Assembly (NCBI GenBank): GCA_017399065.1
Contig: JAFQEL010000016.1
Coordinates: 62,001-126,000 of the forward strand
Reading direction: 5' to 3'
DNA length: 64,000 nt
Origin: Clostridia bacterium
GTDB taxonomy: Bacteria > Bacillota > Clostridia > Oscillospirales > Acutalibacteraceae
Under the pieces are notes generated by a model that was not told where the DNA came from, searched no databases, and saw only the letters and a list, made by a program, of their open reading frames with translations. Position numbers and translations under genes: made by a program. The stretch's first letter is position 1. Every line of letters begins with the position of its first letter. Positions 1 through 7,949 of the stretch are shown piece after piece.

Positions 1-315
1 AATTGCACTTTCATAATATCCGAAAGCCTTTTTGTAATCATAATTTTTCGCATAGCTCGAAAATATTTCACCTAAAGCAACTTTTGCATATGGTGAATAT
101 TCATTGTCTTTTTTTATTATCCTTAAATACATATCTATAGCAATTTCATATGAACCGCATTCTCTTGATTTATCGGCTAAATTTATAATCGCAGACTCAA
201 CCCCCAAATTTGCCAAAGCCAAATCCGCATATTGTGAAAACAAAGCTGTAACAAATACAGATATCACTAAACTTATTACAGAAGAAATAATTAAGAATTT
301 TGTATCTCTTTTCAT
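1..315 (-). CDS. Membrane-anchored TPR-like protein, C-terminus outside window (partial)
   Basis: This frame is open from an ATG at 315 to the window edge, giving 105 residues. The start has an AGGGA ribosome site 7 bases upstream. The protein begins MKRDTKFLIISSVISLVISV, a short basic stretch followed by one hydrophobic segment (about residues 7-27), so it is probably a signal anchor. The rest (CGSYEIAIDMYLRIIKKD, then YDYKKAFGYYESAI) has the spacing of alternating helices seen in tetratricopeptide repeats. That suggests a membrane-anchored scaffold with an extracytoplasmic TPR part. The function is unknown. Base composition is AT-rich, like the neighbouring accessory genes. Confidence 0.6.
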   Translation of the reverse strand, partial: MKRDTKFLIISSVISLVISVFVTALFSQYADLALANLGVESAIINLADKSRECGSYEIAIDMYLRIIKKDNEYSPYAKVALGEIFSSYAKNYDYKKAFGYYESAI

Positions 316-568
316 ATTTATCCCTATTTCCATTTTTTATTAAACAATAACTTTAATATTAATTATAAAACTTTGCGCCGAATAAAACAATATTTAAAAT
401 TTACAGATTTAATTAAACATTTACCATATAATGCACAAACTAAAGTTTAATGTTTAACATTTGTAACTCTTTGTGCGCTATAGACGGCCATATTTCGTTA
501 TTCGCGTAAAACTTCGTGCGCTTTTGAACGTGACGTTATATTTCCTATTCGGTAAAATATTTATAAAA

Positions 569-585
569 GGAATTGAAACAATTCC
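569..585. promoter_or_regulatory. Palindrome upstream of the 610 gene
   Basis: GGAATTG-AAA-CAATTCC is a perfect 7+3+7 inverted repeat ending 24 bases before the start codon at 610. It is nested in a looser outer repeat, ATTCGG (547-552) against CCGAAT (584-589). It could be an operator or an mRNA hairpin in the leader; the sequence does not decide between them. I see nothing else definable in the AT-rich 316-609 stretch. Confidence 0.35.
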
Positions 586-609
586 GAATAATACCGAAAG
601 GATGATTTA

Positions 610-1122
610 ATGAAAAACGAAAAAACTTGGCAAGAAATCAAGGATGAATTGTTTGAGAAGTATAAGCTGACGCCGGAAGCGGTAGACCGTTCAGAGAAGT
701 ATCCGCTTGCATATCCGTTCGCAAAAGCGATTTTCGAGTGTACTGAACCCGGTTCAATGGAAGACTTCATAGCCGAAGGCGGTCATATCTTCTATCTCGC
801 TGACCCATCCGAAATCAAAAAACAGTTAGGCGAAAACGAGTTCGCTGTTTGTGACAGAGCGTACTCTCACATTCCCATGGGCTCTATTGTCAAGGTGAAT
901 CCCGATAAACGTCCTCGTGTCGGTTTCGCTCTTATCGAATTTGCCGGTGAAGTAACCATTGCATATTTGCACCCTCGTCCGGGAAACATAGTCCGCCTTG
1001 TGTTCAACGAAATGTATGAGGATGTTTTTCTGCCCAAGGATGCGTTTAAGGTTTTGGGCAAACCCATAGGCTATCGTATGCCCGGTAAAACAGAAGTCAC
1101 GCCAGTTGACACTGTGCTTTAA
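610..1122 (+). CDS. Hypothetical protein, 170 residues
   Basis: I do not recognise the family. The start is an ATG with AAAGGATG about 7 bases upstream. The protein is soluble and has no membrane segment or signal peptide. Residues 1-40 look helical (WQEIKDELFEKYKLTPEAVD). The middle is beta-rich with a conserved-looking proline/arginine stretch (HPRPGNIVRLVF, about residues 120-131), and the end is basic. Its stop codon overlaps the next possible ATG (TAATG at 1120-1124), so it is co-transcribed with the small gene downstream. The hairpin terminator at 1410 closes the pair. Confidence 0.55.
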   Translation: MKNEKTWQEIKDELFEKYKLTPEAVDRSEKYPLAYPFAKAIFECTEPGSMEDFIAEGGHIFYLADPSEIKKQLGENEFAVCDRAYSHIPMGSIVKVNPDKRPRVGFALIEFAGEVTIAYLHPRPGNIVRLVFNEMYEDVFLPKDAFKVLGKPIGYRMPGKTEVTPVDTVL

Positions 1123-1133
1123 TGGTGATACAT

Positions 1134-1406
1134 ATGTCATTCATTGAAAATTTTTACTACGGCAACATTGAACCGCAAATGCGCAATATCAAGCAAAATT
1201 CAGACTTTCAAAAGGATTTCAGCAGACTTTGTGAGATAGAAGCTGAACTCAGGATGAAACTCACAGGTGGCGAGAAAAAGCTGTTTTTAGAGTATGTTGA
1301 TTTGTGGGGAATCATATCCGGAGACATTGACTTTGACAGCTACAAAGCCGGATTTAAACACGGAGCAAGTTTTGCTTTGGATGCGTTTACACAAATAACC
1401 GAATAA
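1134..1406 (+). CDS. DUF6809-like small protein
   Basis: This encodes 90 residues beginning MSFIENFYYGNIEPQ. I place the start at 1134 because the N-terminus then matches the small clostridial proteins I know as DUF6809 (typically MEELYYGNI.P), and GGTGAT lies just upstream. A start at 1122, overlapping the previous stop, would add four residues. The protein is almost entirely helical: a central E-x-L segment, GEKKLFLEYVDLWGII, then a C-terminal GFKHGASFALDAF helix, as in that family. Members are common in Clostridia, often near mobile elements, and have no known function. The family assignment rests on recall of the pattern. Confidence 0.6.
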   Translation: MSFIENFYYGNIEPQMRNIKQNSDFQKDFSRLCEIEAELRMKLTGGEKKLFLEYVDLWGIISGDIDFDSYKAGFKHGASFALDAFTQITE

Positions 1407-1409
1407 AAT

Positions 1410-1458
1410 AGCGACAGCCCACAGGCATCAAAACCTGCGGGCTGTTGCTGTTTTTCTT
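1410..1458 (+). terminator. Rho-independent terminator after the 610/1134 pair
   Basis: The stem 1410-1425 pairs with 1434-1449 (16 positions with one wobble and one mismatch) around the loop CATCAAAA, and is followed by a T-rich run (1451-1458). It lies just past the stop codon at 1406. The rest of the intergenic stretch to 1661 is very AT-rich. A TATAAT at 1590-1595 may be a -10 box for the next gene, but I see no well-spaced -35. Confidence 0.8.
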
Positions 1459-1628
1459 GTAAAATATAATATTTTACAGATTTCTAAAAATTCCTCTATA
1501 GATGTATTGCACAAAAATCAACTTGTATTTTTGTATGAACCGGAGAAATTTAATATTCGGTGTTACTTTTTGTAATTTTTCGTCATATATATAATGATTA
1601 GCTTTTATTTAAGTGCATTTTATCAAAA

Positions 1629-1648
1629 TAAAGGATAATAATAAATTA
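1629..1648 (+). repeat. Left copy of 20-bp inverted repeat flanking the 1662-4974 gene pair
   Basis: TAAAGGATAATAATAAATTA here recurs exactly, on the opposite strand, at 4995-5014. Similarity stops abruptly at both ends of the 20 bases. The copy ends 13 bases before the start codon of the STAND ATPase gene. With a tyrosine recombinase gene 49 bases beyond the right copy, the pair looks like recombination sites of an invertible segment. Confidence 0.7.
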
Positions 1649-1661
1649 TGAGGTATTTATA

Positions 1662-4013
1662 ATGAGTGATAATTTAGTCGATCGAGATAAAGAAATTAAA
1701 GATTTAGCCGAAATCATCCAATATAGCAATACACAAAACGAAATAATCATTGTTACTGGAATTAGTGGTATTGGGAAAAGTGGGTTAGTTAATAAGTTCA
1801 AAATTATCCATAATATTGATATAAATATGATCAATGTTAAAATGAGCAAAAATTCAGTATCAACAATTGAAAACTTGCAATATTTTAATGCTATTTACAA
1901 AGCTTTTGAAGAGTTTTCAATTAGAAATAACACCTTGGTTCCAACACCTACACAGCACGGAATATCAAGTATCGGGAATTTGATTCGTTGGCTTTTTAGT
2001 GTTTTAAAATCAAAAAACGGGTTTGGTGATGCTATATCACTTTCCGAACCATCAGAAGAGAAAAACATTGTTCGAAAAAGAGATTATATACTGCATATTT
2101 TATCAAACTCTGATGTTATTTTAGATATTGAAAACATTCAAAATATTGATACGTATTCCTTTGAGTTGTTGAAAAGTATTATTTCAAATGTTACAAATAA
2201 AATTTTTATCTTAGAGTATACTTTAGGAGAGCAAGAAGAACATCATTTTATGAACTTTTACAAAGAACTATTAGAAACAGGAGCTCATGTCACAGAGCTT
2301 CGCGTTGAAAAAATGGACTTTATTTATGCAAGACAGCTTGCCCCAAAGAATAAAAATATTAATTTGACTTTATTAGAAGCAATATACGATTCCAGTAACG
2401 GGAACTTGATGGAAATTATTCTTGCTAACGAAAAAACAACAAAAAAAGAAAGCAATATAAATATATCCTTAAATAACATATCAAAAGATGAAAAATACAT
2501 CGCCTATATAATTACTCTTAATGGTGGAAATATTACTTATGATTTGCTTTACAGAATAATTATCAACCCCAAAAGAAATGGTGGAGAATATCTTTTTCAT
2601 ATAAGTGAAGAAAAGATAGAAGAAATAATAGATAGTCTTATTTCAAAAAGAATAATAAAAAAAGATAATACGATTATTGCTTTAGCCCATGATTCAGTTC
2701 AAGATGAAATTAATAAACATGGATTCAGCTCCGTATTAATGTGTGCATATAACGATGTAAAGGATTATTATTTGTGTCTACTTAGTTGTAATACTGATAA
2801 TTCGGAAATATTAGAAAAGCTGATAGCACTTTTTATAAAATTTTCAGATCAAGAATTATTATCTCTTATTCCCATAATTAAAGATTTTCTAATGGATATA
2901 AAATATCCTAAATTAATTATTTGTGAGTTGGAGAAATACAGAAAAGAATTATTAAATAACGCTACTATCAATATAAAAAGTGCGTATAATCTTACTTTAA
3001 TGCTTGTTGAAGTGAGTTTATCAAACAAACTTTTTGATGAAGCTCAAAAAAACTTAGATTTAATTTTTGATAAACAAAATCTGTATCATATTGCTCTTCA
3101 AGCACAAATATATGCACTGCAAGAAACATTTGAAGTAGAAAGCAAGCTTAAAAATTTAGTTGATAATGCTTCTGACAATAGCAGATTAAAGTTAATATTA
3201 GAACTTTGTTATATGTATTTTTGCATGAAAATGTATAATACAAATAAAACGAAAAAAATAAGTGAACTAATATTAAACAACATTCATTATCAAAAATATA
3301 AAGAGTATGCATATGTTTTAAGAAACTATGCAGAGTTGTGCGACTCAAACACAGAGTGCATCAAATACTATAAACAATCATTAAAAATTTTCAAAGAAAA
3401 CAATATGATTTTTGATATGGCATGTGTATACATTTCTCTCTCAATGATATATTCATATGAAGGAAAATTGAGAGTTGCACAAACCTGCATAGATAAAGCA
3501 ATAAAATTAGCCCCCAAAAACATTTCACAATGCTATGTATTAAATAATAGTTCAGTAATAGCTATATTAGGGAATAGTTTTACGGATAAAACAGAAAAAG
3601 ATTTAATAGATTCTGCTCTGCTTTCTGTAACCCTATATGAAAAAATAATAATATACTGTAATCTATTAGTGTATTACTGTTTATCAGGAAATTATAAAAA
3701 AGCTGAAATATATGTCAAAAAAATCGAAAGTTTAAACTATCAAAAATTTAACTACGAAGAACTTTCACATATTGTATATCAAAATATGTTATTTTATTAC
3801 AAGTCGGTAAACAACGAAACATCATTTCAAAAATATTATAAAAAAATTATGGACTTGATAAACGACCCTAATGCACGTACATCTACAAAAGAATTAGCCA
3901 AATCAATGCTTGGGTTAAGTTCTAACAATTCTTTTTATTCAGGTTTCTCATATAGAGTGGATTTCTTAGGGTACTGGGAATTTAATATTGATAATGATTT
4001 AGACCATTCTTGA
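1662..4013 (+). CDS. STAND-type ATPase with C-terminal TPR-like repeats
   Basis: This is a 783-residue cytoplasmic protein. The N-terminal P-loop ATPase has Walker A GISGIGKS at residues 33-40 and a Walker B-like strand DVILDIENIQ at 151-160, in the AAA_16/STAND style. A winged-helix-like linker (about 260-350) leads to many alpha-helical pairs (about 390-750), for example YAYVLRNYAELCD and YISLSMIYSYEGKLRVAQTCIDKA, which read as TPR repeats. STAND proteins are typically signal-sensing switches: the repeats sense a ligand and the ATPase oligomerises. No separate effector domain is obvious. The start follows GAGG at 1651-1654. The 3' end overlaps the convergent ATP-grasp gene by 32 bases. It is very AT-rich, which suggests horizontal origin. 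Regulation or defence is possible, but neither is shown. Confidence 0.75.
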   Translation: MSDNLVDRDKEIKDLAEIIQYSNTQNEIIIVTGISGIGKSGLVNKFKIIHNIDINMINVKMSKNSVSTIENLQYFNAIYKAFEEFSIRNNTLVPTPTQHGISSIGNLIRWLFSVLKSKNGFGDAISLSEPSEEKNIVRKRDYILHILSNSDVILDIENIQNIDTYSFELLKSIISNVTNKIFILEYTLGEQEEHHFMNFYKELLETGAHVTELRVEKMDFIYARQLAPKNKNINLTLLEAIYDSSNGNLMEIILANEKTTKKESNINISLNNISKDEKYIAYIITLNGGNITYDLLYRIIINPKRNGGEYLFHISEEKIEEIIDSLISKRIIKKDNTIIALAHDSVQDEINKHGFSSVLMCAYNDVKDYYLCLLSCNTDNSEILEKLIALFIKFSDQELLSLIPIIKDFLMDIKYPKLIICELEKYRKELLNNATINIKSAYNLTLMLVEVSLSNKLFDEAQKNLDLIFDKQNLYHIALQAQIYALQETFEVESKLKNLVDNASDNSRLKLILELCYMYFCMKMYNTNKTKKISELILNNIHYQKYKEYAYVLRNYAELCDSNTECIKYYKQSLKIFKENNMIFDMACVYISLSMIYSYEGKLRVAQTCIDKAIKLAPKNISQCYVLNNSSVIAILGNSFTDKTEKDLIDSALLSVTLYEKIIIYCNLLVYYCLSGNYKKAEIYVKKIESLNYQKFNYEELSHIVYQNMLFYYKSVNNETSFQKYYKKIMDLINDPNARTSTKELAKSMLGLSSNNSFYSGFSYRVDFLGYWEFNIDNDLDHS

Positions 4014-4974
4014 TAAGATATTCAAACATTTCGGACAAGGAATATCCTTTATTTTGAAAAGCATAGTAAAACGCACAATCATCTCCAAGATAGCAATCGG
4101 GAGAAAGCTCAATCAAATAAAACTCACCGTTATGAAAACGTCCGTCAACACGCATGAATTCAATTTTATCGAAAGCTTTAAACAGATTGTGTATTTTATG
4201 AATATCATTTTGACTTATAAAATTGCTCATCTTAAAATCAATGCTTGAATCATCAATTTTTTTAGTTTCAAATCCCCATATTTCTTTGTCGTATGATTCT
4301 TTATTGCCCATTATCAATTGGACTTCTTCGCTAAAAATTATTTCTCTTGAATTTCCAACAAGAATCATTTCTACTTCCTGCCCTGAAATATATTCTTCTA
4401 CCAGTATAGGCATTTTATGATAATAGTATAAAGCAAGACAAAGTTTTAATGCTTCTTGATAGTCAAAACAAACATTATTTTGAGAGATACCAGTTGATCC
4501 TCCTCCAAAGTTTGGTTTAATTACCAACGGTAAAGAAAGCTCTTTCAATCGCATTTTTATGTTTTCTGTATTGTTAAAATCCCTAATTAGTACACAAGCA
4601 GCAGTTTTTATTCCAAATTCTCGTGCAAACAGCTTTGATGTATATTTATCATTGCAAATTATATGCGCATAATCGTCAGCTCCGATATATTTTAGATTTG
4701 CCCCTTCGCATATTCCAGGTATGATACTTTTAGAATTAGGGGTGTTTCTTCCGTATTTCATAGGAAAAATTATATCATTTTTATGTTTATAGATGTTTTC
4801 AACAAATAATTCAATATCTGTATATATATCAAAATCTTTAACGCATTTTTTTATAGCATTCGATATTATGCGGGTAGAGTTGGCGTTATTACCTTCCAAA
4901 TTGCGGTTTGAAATTTGTGCACTTTCAATTTTTTCGTTCTTGTCCGTTACTAAAATAAGGTTTTGATTAATCAT
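3982..4974 (-). CDS. D-Ala-D-Ala-ligase-like ATP-grasp enzyme
   Basis: This is a 330-residue ATP-grasp protein, a family that joins a carboxylate to an amine through an acyl-phosphate. The visible ATP-binding elements are LPLVIKPNFGGGSTGIS (Lys153 and the glycine-rich loop 156-162) and ILVEEYISGQEVEM (Glu193/194 onward). The C-terminal metal site is RVDGRF (275-280) then LIELSPD (287-293). In D-alanine ligases this last motif is E-x-N; here it is Glu289-Leu-Ser291, so a metal ligand is altered. The lineage is Ddl-like but the substrate is unknown; a peptide or amino-acid ligase is likely. The start has AAAGGAG 8 bases upstream. It converges on the STAND gene with a 32-base overlap. Confidence 0.75.
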   Translation of the reverse strand: MINQNLILVTDKNEKIESAQISNRNLEGNNANSTRIISNAIKKCVKDFDIYTDIELFVENIYKHKNDIIFPMKYGRNTPNSKSIIPGICEGANLKYIGADDYAHIICNDKYTSKLFAREFGIKTAACVLIRDFNNTENIKMRLKELSLPLVIKPNFGGGSTGISQNNVCFDYQEALKLCLALYYYHKMPILVEEYISGQEVEMILVGNSREIIFSEEVQLIMGNKESYDKEIWGFETKKIDDSSIDFKMSNFISQNDIHKIHNLFKAFDKIEFMRVDGRFHNGEFYLIELSPDCYLGDDCAFYYAFQNKGYSLSEMFEYLIKNGLNHYQY

Positions 4975-4994
4975 TACTTTTCTCCTTTAAAGGT

Positions 4995-5014
4995 TAATTT
5001 ATTATTATCCTTTA
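4995..5014 (-). repeat. Right copy of 20-bp inverted repeat
   Basis: This is the exact reverse complement of 1629-1648. It sits 20 bases upstream of the ATP-grasp start codon and overlaps the T-run of the recombinase terminator. If the segment between the copies were inverted, the ATP-grasp gene would come to lie behind the sequence that now precedes the STAND gene, and vice versa. Confidence 0.7.
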
Positions 5015-5051
5015 AAAAGAAATAACCGCTGTCTCTTACGAAACAACGGCT
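5011..5051 (-). terminator. Terminator of the recombinase gene
   Basis: On the minus strand AGCCGTTGT pairs with ACAGCGGTT (5043-5051 with 5024-5032, two G-U pairs) and is followed by TATTTCTTTTT. It lies between the recombinase stop and the ATP-grasp gene. It should isolate the ATP-grasp gene from recombinase transcription in the present orientation. Confidence 0.65.
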
Positions 5052-5062
5052 GCTATAGAGAG

Positions 5063-5995
5063 CTATTCACTTTTCTCAATTTTGATTTTATTTCGAGGAT
5101 GTTTCTGTGTTAGAATTCGTTTTTGTGCGGACATGCTTATATGGGTGTAAATCTGAGTTGTTGTTATTGAACTATGGCCAAGAAGTTCTTGAATGTATCG
5201 AATATCAACGTTTTCTTCAAGCAGTAAAGTTGCGACTGTATGGCGAAACATATGCGGGGTTATATGCATTTCTATATTGCTGATGCGTGTATATTTATCT
5301 ATTATAAATCTTGCTGATTGTTCAGATAAACGATTGCCTCTATTATTTATAAAATAAAAATTGTTTTTTCGTATTTCTTCAGAGAATAACTTTTGATAGT
5401 TTTTTAATACAGACTGGACACTTTTATTGGTTATTTGTATGTAGCGTTCTTTTGAGCCTTTACCGTTTACCTTTATTATTTTATTTTTCAAATCAACATC
5501 TTCCTTATGTAGAGAGCACAATTCACCAATTCTTATGCCTGAGGCGAAAAGCAGTTCCATTACTGCGATGTCTCTTATAGCGTTTCTTTTTTGATATTCG
5601 GAGTTTTGGGGATTGCTGGCAGTATGGTATGCGGTATTTAGAATTATAGATAATGTATCGATAGGTATTGATTTTGGTAAAACTAAAGGTTCACGCCGCT
5701 TAAACTTTATTTTATGAAATGGACTTGACGTGATTATTTCTTCCAATTCAAGGTAGTGGAAAAAAGCTTTTAAGCTCGCAATCTTTCGTTTGGCCGATTT
5801 GGGTTTGAAATTCTTGTATAAAAGCATAAGATATTCTTCAATTATTTGTTTTGAACACCAATCTATATCGTTTTTGCACCATTCGGCAAATTGTTTAAGG
5901 TCTGTAGAATACGCTTTGATTGATTTTGAACTTAGTCCTTTCATATATTTACAGAACTCAAGATATTGATTAATGGTTTCTGACAGATTAATCAT
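5063..5995 (-). CDS. Tyrosine recombinase (XerC/D-like, candidate DNA invertase)
   Basis: This is a 310-residue site-specific tyrosine recombinase. An N-terminal SAM-like core-binding domain (about 1-95) is followed by the catalytic domain with every expected residue: Arg155 (SGIRIGEL), Lys179 (NGKGSKER), His248 and Arg251 (HMFRH), His274 (LLGHSS) and the nucleophile Tyr283 (TQIYTH). Size and motifs match XerC/D and the short invertases that flip promoters or cassettes in Firmicutes and Bacteroidetes. The start follows AAGGAG. The 20-bp inverted repeat begins 49 bases past its stop, which favours an invertase role. An integrase acting at the tRNA-like site near 9100 is the alternative. Confidence 0.9.
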   Translation of the reverse strand: MINLSETINQYLEFCKYMKGLSSKSIKAYSTDLKQFAEWCKNDIDWCSKQIIEEYLMLLYKNFKPKSAKRKIASLKAFFHYLELEEIITSSPFHKIKFKRREPLVLPKSIPIDTLSIILNTAYHTASNPQNSEYQKRNAIRDIAVMELLFASGIRIGELCSLHKEDVDLKNKIIKVNGKGSKERYIQITNKSVQSVLKNYQKLFSEEIRKNNFYFINNRGNRLSEQSARFIIDKYTRISNIEMHITPHMFRHTVATLLLEENVDIRYIQELLGHSSITTTQIYTHISMSAQKRILTQKHPRNKIKIEKSE

Positions 5996-6069
5996 TTTTA
6001 CCGCTCCTTTTTAAAATTGGATATACATAATTAATCATATCAAAAAATTGATAAAAATTACAGTCAGGG

Positions 6070-6651
6070 ATGAACAGTGTGGGTATTAATGAACTAAAAG
6101 CTGAAGGTTTAGGATTTGTTTCCGGAACCGCAAATCAAAAAAGTAAAACTATACTTGAAGGAAAAGTGAAAATTGTTGAGAAGCAAAAGCTGCCGCAATG
6201 GATGGTTGATTCATATTTGAATGGTGAATATACCACATACGAAACAACATCGGATGTAGTCCTATATCGTGCATATGGTATGGGTTACAATGAGGGGAGC
6301 GGTGCCACAAAAGAGGGTGCATTTGCAACAACTGAATATTCAGAATCAAGAATTGATGTGAAAATAAGGCTTGCATTAAAACCAAGTTGGAAAAACACAA
6401 GATTAGTTGAAGAAAAAATCGTTGTTCCTCCGAGACAAATAATAAGTGTCGGAATCGTTGCACCTGTTGTTTTGGAAACTGGTACTGTTTTAAAAGGTGG
6501 TGCCGAGCAAGTGCTGTTGCCGCAAAATTGGCCACAATCTTGGGTTGTGGGTTACAGAGAAATAACATCCAAACCACTGCAGACATATCCGGAATTTTAC
6601 CTGAACCGCCGATTGATAAAGTCGATAAGCCCTAAAATAATGATGATTTAA
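6070..6651 (+). CDS. Toxin-domain-like protein (possible ADP-ribosyltransferase fold), perhaps a remnant
   Basis: This encodes 193 residues. The segment VVLYRAYGMGYNEGSG (about 63-78) followed by ATTEYSE, LKPSWKNTRLVEEKIVVPPR, SVGIVAPVVLETG and KGGAEQVLLPQNW resembles the C-terminal domains of polymorphic toxins. In those, an arginine strand (YRxxG) and a late GG-x-Q(V/I) strand mark an ADP-ribosyltransferase-like fold. No delivery or signal domain precedes it, and an in-frame TAA lies at 6052. It is therefore either a free-standing intracellular toxin or a truncated tail. No clear ribosome site is present. The family call is an inference from pattern alone. Confidence 0.4.
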   Translation: MNSVGINELKAEGLGFVSGTANQKSKTILEGKVKIVEKQKLPQWMVDSYLNGEYTTYETTSDVVLYRAYGMGYNEGSGATKEGAFATTEYSESRIDVKIRLALKPSWKNTRLVEEKIVVPPRQIISVGIVAPVVLETGTVLKGGAEQVLLPQNWPQSWVVGYREITSKPLQTYPEFYLNRRLIKSISPKIMMI

Positions 6652-6683
6652 AATTTGTGTTTTACATAATAAAAAAAGAAAGA

Positions 6684-7949
6684 ATGGTGCAAAAAATGTT
6701 GCAGATCCCAGAAACATATTACAAAAATAACGAAGATTATATTACAATTCCCAAAATCAAGGAATTCATGCGTCAACACCCAGAAGAAAAATTTAAAGAG
6801 TCTCAACTCAGAGAAGAATTGTTGGATTCAATAATTGCATTTGGAAACAAAAGTGCCGAGAATGCAGAAAAAGTATTGATCTGGATTGATGAGGCAATAC
6901 AAGAAGGCATAAAGGATGTTAATTTGCAATCATTTTCTTTATCAGAAACAACATCAATGACTGTTAGAAATATAGATAAAGCAAATAAATTTTTGAAATC
7001 ATATATCGATGAAAACTGTCAAAAACATATTTGTCAAAATCAATATGACAAAAACTATAAACTGATTGAAGCAACGGCCGTGGAAAGTTATTTTGGTATT
7101 AAGTTAATCTTTGTTTTCTGTAAAAAGTTACATATGCATGATAAGAAAAATCTTAGAACAAGAGTGATTGACTATCCTGTTATGGCAGAGTATTATGTTG
7201 ATGGGCAATGGTTGTTAGTAAGAGCTAAGCCGAGAAGTAATTTATACATTTTTAATCCAGATGGATTTGATATTGAAAAAGCTGTTTCTACAACAACTGA
7301 AAAAGAGATTAAACATATTGTTGAAAGAACCTCTACTATACTTGAGCTGAAAAAGCGAGATTCAAAAACAGCATCAATAACTCTTAAGAACAAGGTTTTT
7401 AATTTACTTCATAAATATACATATACACCGGCAGATATTGCTGAGGTTATTGATAATCGAAAAGAGGGCATTGCAAATTTATCAAAGACTATTCAATCGA
7501 TTTGTAATGTTGAAGGAAAATGTAGTATTCCTGAAAATATTATCTTGGATATTGATAATGATATAAATAACATTGTTGAAAAATATATGTCAATAAATTG
7601 GTCAACAAAGGATATATTTATTAAGGACAGAGATGCTTATCCTGTAAAATTAAGTGCTACAGATGAGGAAGAGTCTAAAGTTGAACAATCAGCAGCTTTA
7701 AGGGAACCTTTGCAAACAAAAGCTATATTTTTTGATAATAAAAAGATGCTTTATAAAAGTAAGCGTTGCGACGGTGTGGTATTCCAATGGAAAAGAATAA
7801 ACAGACTTCCAACTCTAAAAGAATCGTTTTCAGTACGTATTTCTGTTGATGAAAAAGGAAACTGTAATTTTAAGTTCCCAGAATATACTGCCAAGGAGGA
7901 TATAGAAAATGTCATATTCTCAATTATTGAATCTTCATTCACTGCTTAA
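6684..7949 (+). CDS. Hypothetical protein, first gene of an overlapping pair
   Basis: I do not recognise this protein of about 421 residues. It looks cytoplasmic and has no membrane segments. It is mixed alpha/beta, with a central region FNPDGFDIEKAVSTTTEKE and a C-terminal stretch ALREPLQTKAIFFDNKKM. I place the start at ATG 6684 (weak AGAAAG upstream). A GTG at 6657 and an ATG at 6696 are possible alternatives. Its end overlaps the next gene by 41 bases, so the two are made together. The pair lies in an AT-rich mobile region beside a recombinase gene, a common setting for anti-phage systems. Defence is only an inference. Confidence 0.6.
   Translation: MVQKMLQIPETYYKNNEDYITIPKIKEFMRQHPEEKFKESQLREELLDSIIAFGNKSAENAEKVLIWIDEAIQEGIKDVNLQSFSLSETTSMTVRNIDKANKFLKSYIDENCQKHICQNQYDKNYKLIEATAVESYFGIKLIFVFCKKLHMHDKKNLRTRVIDYPVMAEYYVDGQWLLVRAKPRSNLYIFNPDGFDIEKAVSTTTEKEIKHIVERTSTILELKKRDSKTASITLKNKVFNLLHKYTYTPADIAEVIDNRKEGIANLSKTIQSICNVEGKCSIPENIILDIDNDINNIVEKYMSINWSTKDIFIKDRDAYPVKLSATDEEESKVEQSAALREPLQTKAIFFDNKKMLYKSKRCDGVVFQWKRINRLPTLKESFSVRISVDEKGNCNFKFPEYTAKEDIENVIFSIIESSFTA

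Noticed and set aside
104..343. Plus-strand frame of 79 residues at the left edge
   Set aside because: No ribosome site; it overlaps, on the other strand, the better supported signal-anchor/TPR-like partial gene at 1-315.
6149..6586. Minus-strand frame opposite the toxin-like ORF
   Set aside because: Histidine/leucine-rich with no start context or known pattern; the plus-strand frame has toxin-like motifs and better composition.
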